Positions 58,918-64,000 of a stretch of DNA of 64,000 bases are shown here, piece by piece; position 1 is the stretch's first letter; every line of letters starts with the position of its first letter. A program made the translations under genes and the position numbers. The DNA comes from JAXDMK01 sp963790325. GTDB lineage: Bacteria; Actinomycetota; Acidimicrobiia; Acidimicrobiales; AC-14. The stretch spans positions 1 to 64,000 of the forward strand of contig CAWBNY010000004.1 in the NCBI GenBank assembly GCA_963790325.1, in the 5' to 3' direction. The notes below the pieces were generated by a model. That model ran no database searches. It was given only the letters and a program-made list of their open reading frames with translations, and had not been told where the DNA came from.

Positions 58918-59313
58918 GTGCTCGTCGTGGATGCGTCGGTGGCGCTCCACGCCTGCGGGGTCGAGGCAGGGTTCGACGTCCTCGGCGACCAGGACCTCGT
59001 GGCGCCGCCCATCATGTGGTCGGAGGCCCGGTCGGCGCTGCACGAGCTGCTGTGGCGGGGTGAGGTCTCGCCCGACGATGTCGACGCCACCCGGGCGCGT
59101 CTCGAAGCGTGCCCCGTCACCAGCCGGTCACCTGCCAACCTCGGACCCGAAGCGTGGCGGCTGGCCGACGAGCTCGGCTGGGCGAAGACGTACGACGCCG
59201 AGTACGTCGCCCTCGGGCTCATCCTCGGATGCCGGGTGGTCACCCTCGACGGCCGCTTCCGCCGGGGAGCCGACCGCCTCGGGTTCGTCGTCGCCCCCCA
59301 CGAACTGACGTAG
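58918..59313 (+). CDS. vapC: VapC-type PIN-domain toxin
   Basis: A 131-residue PIN-domain ribonuclease. The acidic site is complete: Asp5 (VVDASVAL), Glu36 (SEARSALHEL), Asp93 (KTYDAEYVALG) and Asp111 (VVTLDGRF). Such toxins cleave tRNA or rRNA when the antitoxin is degraded. GTG 58918 immediately follows the antitoxin TGA, so translation is coupled. Unlike the VapC remnant at 16.8 kb, this one looks intact. Confidence 0.92.
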   Translation: MLVVDASVALHACGVEAGFDVLGDQDLVAPPIMWSEARSALHELLWRGEVSPDDVDATRARLEACPVTSRSPANLGPEAWRLADELGWAKTYDAEYVALGLILGCRVVTLDGRFRRGADRLGFVVAPHELT

Positions 59314-59500
59314 TCCGCGATCACCACCCCGGGTCCCCGATGATGGGGGCGTCCGCTCGGAGGTTGGCGATCGCCTCGGCCAGCGAGCCCGACCGCGCCG
59401 AGCAACGAGGCGATCAGTGGTCGTGTCACCGAGCGACGAGGTTCAAGTGGATGCCGGCGTCCCGCCGACTGAACAGTGGTTGACGAATGACCCGATGAAC

Positions 59501-59704
59501 CTACGCCCGCGCCCCGTCAGGGGTGCGGAGGTGGCGCAGCGCCCGATCGAAGCCGACGAGCACCCGCTCCAGCTCGTCGGCCTGCTCGGCGGACTGGGCG
59601 GCCAGGGCGGCCGCCGCCATGCGGGCACCGGCCACCAGCGCGGCCAGCTCCTCCACCTTGAGCGTGGCCCGGACGACCCCGGGCCGATCCCAGTCCAGGG
59701 TCAT
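59501..59704 (-). CDS. Small helical hypothetical protein
   Basis: A 67-residue protein starting MTLDWDRPGVVRATLKVEEL, then a long Ala-rich helix with AEQADELERVLVGFDRALRH. ATG 59704 lies 1 bp after the CMD gene stop, so it is translationally coupled to it. No family recognised. Confidence 0.65.
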   Translation of the reverse strand: MTLDWDRPGVVRATLKVEELAALVAGARMAAAALAAQSAEQADELERVLVGFDRALRHLRTPDGARA

Positions 59705-59705
59705 C

Positions 59706-60092
59706 TCAGGCGGCCGTGGCCTTGACGTGGTCGACGACCCGGTCGACCTGGGCCTTGAACTCGTCGTAGTCGACCTGCATCCCGTTGAGGTAGGTGCTCC
59801 ATCCGCTGACCAGCTTGGTGTAGTGCATGGCCTCCTCGACCTCGTCGTCGGTCGCACCGAACAGCTTGGCCGACTCGGTGTGGAAGAGAACGCAGTAGCG
59901 GCACCGGGTGACCGCGGCCACCGCCAGGCCGATCAGCTCCTTGAACTTGTTCGGGATGAGCGTCTCGCCGAACTGGACCCGCTTGATGAGGTCCCATTCC
60001 GCGTCGATGAACTGGTCGGGGATCAGGTCCACGAACCCGATCACCTCGCCGAACATCTCCTTCATCTCCCGCTGCACGTCGGTGCGCGCCAT
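59706..60092 (-). CDS. Carboxymuconolactone decarboxylase/AhpD-family protein
   Basis: A 128-residue CMD-fold protein. The redox motif is complete: Cys64-x2-Cys67 and His71 in RCRYCVLFHTESAKLFGATD, as in AhpD-like peroxidase partners. Followed by EEAMHYTKLVSG. It could reduce peroxides or act as a thiol carrier. ATG 60092 is the first gene of a two-gene unit, divergent from the SnoaL-like gene. Confidence 0.9.
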   Translation of the reverse strand: MARTDVQREMKEMFGEVIGFVDLIPDQFIDAEWDLIKRVQFGETLIPNKFKELIGLAVAAVTRCRYCVLFHTESAKLFGATDDEVEEAMHYTKLVSGWSTYLNGMQVDYDEFKAQVDRVVDHVKATAA

Positions 60093-60226
60093 CTCGTTCC
60101 TCCTGTCGTTCGGGCCCCGAATCGAGCCGTTGCCGGCAACCTAGGAACGACGGGCTGCAGAACGCCTGCACCGGATGCCCGCTCGACTGCAGGCCGGCTG
60201 CAGGACCGGCGGTCCACGATCGCCCC

Positions 60227-60649
60227 ATGACCACGATCGACGGCCCCCGGACGCTCGGCCTCGCCCCCACCGTCGACAGCTTCCTCGAGGCCGTCTCCGG
60301 TGGGGCCGGCGTCCCCGCGAGCCTGTTCACGCCCGACGCCGTCCTCGACGCCACCGTCCCCGGCTGGCGCTTCGGCCGGCGGGGGGCCGACGACGTCGCC
60401 CGCCAGTACAGCGGCTGGTTCGCCGACCCGGCCGCCTTCGAGGAGCTGGAACGGCTCGCCTTCGACGGCGGTGAGGCCGTCACCTTCCTCCTGACCTGGC
60501 TCGAGCGGGGCGTTCCCCACGCCGCCCACCACTGCCACCTGCTGCGCCTGGCGCCCGACGGTCGCATCGCCGCCGACCGGTGCTTCTGCGGAGGTCGATG
60601 GGACGCCGGCCTCCTGGCCGAGATGGCCGCCGCAGGCGATGCTGGTTGA
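60227..60649 (+). CDS. SnoaL/NTF2-like protein
   Basis: A 140-residue protein with the small cone-like NTF2 fold pattern: SFLEAVSGGAGVPASLFTPD, VPGWRFGRRGADDVARQYSG and HHCHLLRLAPDGRIAADRCF. Such proteins are isomerases, hydrolases or binding proteins; the substrate is not predictable. ATG 60227. The next gene begins 11 bp inside its end. Confidence 0.78.
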   Translation: MTTIDGPRTLGLAPTVDSFLEAVSGGAGVPASLFTPDAVLDATVPGWRFGRRGADDVARQYSGWFADPAAFEELERLAFDGGEAVTFLLTWLERGVPHAAHHCHLLRLAPDGRIAADRCFCGGRWDAGLLAEMAAAGDAG

Positions 60650-61655
60650 CGTGGCCCGACTCGCCCGTTCGGTCGACGAGCTCCTCGCCCACGTCGAGCG
60701 CCGGGAGCAGTTCGTCAACCCGGACGGACGGTCGGCGGCCGCCTTCGAGCGGGTCTGGATCGAGGGCGATCCCCATGTGGTGAAGTACGTCCACCTCGAC
60801 CACGACTTCACCATGCGGGTGTCGGGCGACGTCGGCTGCCGGCCGGTGCGGGCGTGGGCGGCGGGACTCCTCGACTCGGCGCCCGCCCTCGTCGACCACG
60901 CCATCGTGGGGGCCGCCCTCGGGCACGGACGCAACGGCTGGGGCGCGGCGCTTCTCATGCGGGACGTGTCCGGCGACCTCCTCCCCGGCGGCGACGGCCC
61001 GATCCCGGCCGACCGGCACGCCACCTACATCGACCACCTGGCCGGGTTCTGCGCCTCCACCTGGGATTGGCACGACGACCCGGGGTCCGGTCCGGGCCTG
61101 TTGCCCTACGCCGCCCGGTGGGCGTGGTTCGGCCACGCCGCCCTCGACGGCGAGCGGGCGCTGGGCTGGCCGGAACGGGTCCCCCGGATCGCGGACGACG
61201 GCTGGCGCCAGTTCGGCGAGCAGGCCCCGGCCGGGCTCGCCCGGCTGGTCGACGACCTCCGCCGGGATCCCACCCCGCTGGCGACCGCCCTGCGCCGGAC
61301 CCCTTCGTGCTTCCTCCACGGAGACGTGAAGGCGTCCAACTCGGGCGCCGCGGCCGACGGCCGCACCGTCCTCATCGACTGGGCCTACGTCGGCGAGGGA
61401 CCGGCGTGTCACGAGCTGACCTGGCATCTGGCCCTCGACCGGTCCCGGCTCCCGATCACCAAGGAAGCCACCATCGACCTCTTCCGCGCCGCCCTCGAGG
61501 GCCACGGGGTGGCCACCGACGGCTGGTGGGACCGCCAGCTCGGCCTGTGCCTGCTCGGCGGGGTCGTGCAGTTCGGCTGGGAGAAGGCGCTGGGTGACGA
61601 CGACGAGCTCGCCTGGTGGTGCCGCGCCGCCGAAGCCGGTGCCGCCTGGCTGTGA
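60639..61655 (+). CDS. Aminoglycoside phosphotransferase (APH)-family kinase
   Basis: A 338-residue kinase-like protein. The catalytic loop FLHGDVKASN (about 227) holds the Asp base and metal-binding Asn, and IDWAYVGEGPACHELTWHL (about 247) is the DxD-type metal segment. The N-lobe has VWIEGDPHVVKYVHLD with the ATP-binding Lys. Members phosphorylate small alcohols, sugars or antibiotics; resistance is not implied. ATG 60639; stop overlaps the next gene by 4 bp. Confidence 0.85.
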   Translation: MLVDVARLARSVDELLAHVERREQFVNPDGRSAAAFERVWIEGDPHVVKYVHLDHDFTMRVSGDVGCRPVRAWAAGLLDSAPALVDHAIVGAALGHGRNGWGAALLMRDVSGDLLPGGDGPIPADRHATYIDHLAGFCASTWDWHDDPGSGPGLLPYAARWAWFGHAALDGERALGWPERVPRIADDGWRQFGEQAPAGLARLVDDLRRDPTPLATALRRTPSCFLHGDVKASNSGAAADGRTVLIDWAYVGEGPACHELTWHLALDRSRLPITKEATIDLFRAALEGHGVATDGWWDRQLGLCLLGGVVQFGWEKALGDDDELAWWCRAAEAGAAWL

Positions 61656-62440
61656 TCGACGGCCTCACCACCGCCTACTCGGCGACGGGCGCCGCCTGGC
61701 AGCGGGGGCCGGGCCCCGTCTACGACCGCCTGGCCGAGGTGATTCTCGCCCGCTCCCCGGTGCCGATCGCCGGCGGCCGGATCCTCGACGTCGGCGCCGG
61801 CACCGGGGCCGCGTCCCGGGCGGCCCTGGCCGCCGGCGCGGCGGCCGTGATCGCGGTCGACCGGGCCGTCGGGATGCTCCGCCACGACGCGCCCCGGCGG
61901 CCGCCCGCGGTGGCCGGCGACGCCCTCGCCCTCCCGTTCCCGGCCGCCACCTTCGACGGGGCCGTGGCCGCCTTCTCCCTCAACCACCTCGACGATCCCG
62001 CCGGGGGCCTGCAGGAGATGGCCCGCGTCACCCGCCCCGGCGGCGCTCTGGTGATGGCCAGCTACGCCGCCGACGACACCCACCCGGTGAAGGCGGCGGT
62101 GGAGGCCGCCCTCGTCGCCCACGGCTGGAGAGCGGAGCCGTGGTACGTCACCATCCAGGCCACGACCGCCCGCCTGCTCGCCACCGTCGACGCCTGCGCC
62201 GCGGCCGCGGCCGCGGCCGGGCTCGAGGCGGTCGTCGAGCCGGTGCGGGTGCCCTTTCCGGAGCTGGACGCCGGCGACCTGGTCGCCTGGCGGCTGGGAA
62301 TGGCCCAGCATGCGCCGTTCCTGAGCCGCCTCCCGCCCGGCCAGCAGGGCGCGGTGGTCGCCGACGCCATCAGTCGGCTGGGCGACGACATAGAGCCGCT
62401 CGAGCGGTCGATCCTCGTGGTGACCGGGGTCAGCCCCTGA
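61652..62440 (+). CDS. SAM-dependent methyltransferase (Methyltransf_11 type)
   Basis: A 262-residue class I methyltransferase. Motif I is RILDVGAGTGAASRAAL (about 41), then AVDRAVGMLRHDAP, and AAFSLNHLDDPAGGLQEMAR (about 108), typical of UbiE/COQ5-like small-molecule enzymes. GTG 61652 overlaps the APH-family stop (GTGA). Its 3' end overlaps the convergent regulator by 11 bp. Confidence 0.87.
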   Translation: MIDGLTTAYSATGAAWQRGPGPVYDRLAEVILARSPVPIAGGRILDVGAGTGAASRAALAAGAAAVIAVDRAVGMLRHDAPRRPPAVAGDALALPFPAATFDGAVAAFSLNHLDDPAGGLQEMARVTRPGGALVMASYAADDTHPVKAAVEAALVAHGWRAEPWYVTIQATTARLLATVDACAAAAAAAGLEAVVEPVRVPFPELDAGDLVAWRLGMAQHAPFLSRLPPGQQGAVVADAISRLGDDIEPLERSILVVTGVSP

Positions 62441-64000
62441 GGACGCGCTCGACGAAACGGCGGCCGACGTCGCCGCCATCGCCGGCGACCACCACCGTCC
62501 CCCCCCAGCGCTCGGCCTGGCGCCGCCACCGCTCCGACCGGCGCTGCGTCGCCAACGCCGCCACCAGCGGCCAGCCGTCCAGCACCGCGCACCGCCCGAG
62601 CCCGTCGACGACCGCCGCCAGCTCCTCGTCCGGAACCGACCGGTCGGCCAGCCCGGCGACGGCCCGGGCCAGCAGCTCGTAGCGGGCCGCGCCCCGCTGG
62701 GCGGCGTCGCCGGCGACGGCACGGGCCAGCTCGGCCGCGGCGGGCAGGTCGTCGGCCGCGATCGCCAGCCGGGCCCGCAGCAGGCCGAGCCGATGGCGCT
62801 GGTGCCAGGCCATGGTCCCGTCCCACGTGTCGACCGGCGCCAGCCGGCCGGCCAGCACCGCCGCCCCTGCCGGGTCGTCCCGCAGGAGGCAGCCGTCGGC
62901 CAGGTCGAGCAGGGCCACGTAGTAGCCCTCGGCCATGGCCTCGCCGGAGGGGCCGGCGTCGCCTCCGGCGGCCTCGACCGCCCGCCAGTTGTGGTCGTCG
63001 GCTTCCTCCACCCGACCGGTCCAACGCCGGAGCCAGGCCCGGGAGTTGGCCGCCGGCCCGGCGAAGCGCGCCCCCATGGAGCCAGCCCGCTCGACGGCGG
63101 CATCGAGGTCGTCCGCCGCGCCGAGGGCCTCGGCCACCCGCCCGAGCTGGCCGAAGGCGAGGATGCGGCTGAACCGCAGATGGAGATGGGCCCACGGGTG
63201 GGCCAGCGAGTCGGGGTCGACCATGGGCCGGGCCAGGGTCTCGAGGGCTTCGGCCGGCCGGCCCTGATGGACCCGGGCCTGAGCCAGCCACACGTCGGCG
63301 AGGCCGCGCACCGCCGGTGGGCCGCCGCGCACCGCGGTCAGGTGCTCGACCGCACCGGGGAGGTCACCCGCCCCGTGGCGGACCCGCCCGGCCAGGGCGA
63401 GGGCGCTGACCAGCACCGCATCGTCGGCCGCCCGGGCCGCGGCGGCGTCGGCGTAGGCCCGGGCGTCGTCGTAGCGGCGCCGGTAGTAGGCGACCCATCC
63501 GGCCACCTCGAGGGCGGCGGCGCCCCCGCCCAGGGCGATGGCCCGCTCCGCGTCCGCCGCCGCGTCGTCGTAGGCGACCCGGCTCATGCGCAGCCGGGCC
63601 CGGACCACCAACGCGTCGGCGGTCGCCACCTGGTCGAGGGCTGCCTCCAGGTGCTCCTCGGCCGCATCCACGTCGAAGCGCCCGGCCGCCGCCAGCGCCG
63701 CCGCCACGAAGGAGGAGGAGGCCAGGGCTCGGTCGCCTCCCGCCCGGGCGTGGACGGCCACCGCCAGCGAGTCCGGATCGGGCCGGGCGGCGAGCTTCCG
63801 CGCCGCCACCTGGTGGACGAGGGCCCGGCGGGCGGCACCGGTCGCCGTCTCCAGCGCCTCCCGCAACAGCTGATGGCGAAAGGCGAAGCCGTTCCCCCAC
63901 TCCACGAGGAGGCCGGCCCGGGCCGCCGCCTCGAGGTGGGCGAGCACGTCGACCACGGGCGTCGCCGCCACCTGGGCGAGCAGCTCGAGGTCGCACTCGG
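62430..64000 (-). CDS. C-terminal part of a large ATPase/TPR regulator (AfsR/LuxR-ATPase type), cut by the right edge
   Basis: At least 522 residues are inside the window; the start lies beyond it. The visible N-terminal end carries VDVLAHLEAAARAGLLVEWG and GFAFRHQLLREALE, the winged-helix region that follows the ATPase domain in SARP and MalT-like regulators. The rest is TPR-like helical repeats (for example AAEEHLEAALDQVATADALV, VAYYRRRYDDARAYADAAAA). No C-terminal LuxR HTH is seen, so any DNA-binding domain should be at the missing N-terminus. Related in plan to the regulator at 41.0-44.2 kb. Confidence 0.82.
   Translation of the reverse strand, partial: ECDLELLAQVAATPVVDVLAHLEAAARAGLLVEWGNGFAFRHQLLREALETATGAARRALVHQVAARKLAARPDPDSLAVAVHARAGGDRALASSSFVAAALAAAGRFDVDAAEEHLEAALDQVATADALVVRARLRMSRVAYDDAAADAERAIALGGGAAALEVAGWVAYYRRRYDDARAYADAAAARAADDAVLVSALALAGRVRHGAGDLPGAVEHLTAVRGGPPAVRGLADVWLAQARVHQGRPAEALETLARPMVDPDSLAHPWAHLHLRFSRILAFGQLGRVAEALGAADDLDAAVERAGSMGARFAGPAANSRAWLRRWTGRVEEADDHNWRAVEAAGGDAGPSGEAMAEGYYVALLDLADGCLLRDDPAGAAVLAGRLAPVDTWDGTMAWHQRHRLGLLRARLAIAADDLPAAAELARAVAGDAAQRGAARYELLARAVAGLADRSVPDEELAAVVDGLGRCAVLDGWPLVAALATQRRSERWRRQAERWGGTVVVAGDGGDVGRRFVERVLRG

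Overview
The window comes from a high-GC actinobacterium. Most of it is about 70-75% GC with GTG starts, GTGA/ATGA gene overlaps and long antisense ORFs. A maleylpyruvate-isomerase-like (TIGR03086) protein, SARP-type regulators and many apparent leaderless starts (a TANNNT box 6-7 nt before the start codon) fit an Actinomycetota genome, perhaps an Acidimicrobiia-like lineage. That placement is inference; there is no rRNA or tRNA marker in the window.

Layout. (1) 1-2.1 kb: sparse, decayed sequence with a partial gene at the edge, a frameshifted gene, a bfd ferredoxin and an epimerase fragment. (2) 2.16-10.4 kb: a visibly lower-GC block with two convergent gene sets, namely a luciferase-like monooxygenase plus aconitase-type large and small subunits on +, and a ThDP enzyme, an unrecognised protein, an isopropylmalate/homocitrate synthase-like enzyme and a YrdC-fold protein on -. 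It looks like a transferred pathway for an unusual 2-oxo acid or related metabolite. An integrase remnant (11.0-11.4 kb) lies just beyond it. (3) 11.4-17 kb: a two-component system, an MMPL transporter and pseudogenes. (4) 17.1-25.8 kb: a divergent locus with an sll0787-family AIR-synthase-like gene facing a tightly overlapping seven-gene operon: phosphosulfolactate synthase (ComA), an unrecognised protein, two aspartase/fumarase-superfamily enzymes, a PLP enzyme, DUF1116 and DUF2877. The first four enzyme types are those of bacterial coenzyme M (sulfonate) biosynthesis; joining them to DUF1116/DUF2877 is unusual. (5) 26.4-31.8 kb: a CHAT-TPR protease divergent from a cytoplasmic subtilase with PVFPT repeats, an ECF sigma factor and a small partner, which looks like a proteolytic signalling or defence module.

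(6) 33.1-38.4 kb: a cobalt-type nitrile hydratase operon with an MSMEG_0572/Sll0783-family protein, a CoA-disulfide-reductase-like flavoprotein, OsmC and a TIGR03086 protein, next to a divergent XRE-cupin regulator. (7) 39-45 kb: an ABC exporter, a 1071-residue SARP regulator and a GNAT. (8) 45-50 kb: DsbA/FrnE, a lipoprotein, an SDR, an NrtR-like protein, and a single polypeptide joining a 2OG-Fe(II) dioxygenase to a PhnZ-like HD oxygenase, with a GNAT. (9) 50-56 kb: three linked lipoproteins (duplicated-domain, DM13, vanadium-haloperoxidase-like), a DUF971 protein and a histidine kinase/ABC deletion chimera. (10) 56-64 kb: a signal peptidase homologue whose nucleophile Ser is Ala, methyltransferases, an intact VapBC-type pair, a CMD protein, an APH-family kinase and a large regulator cut by the right edge.
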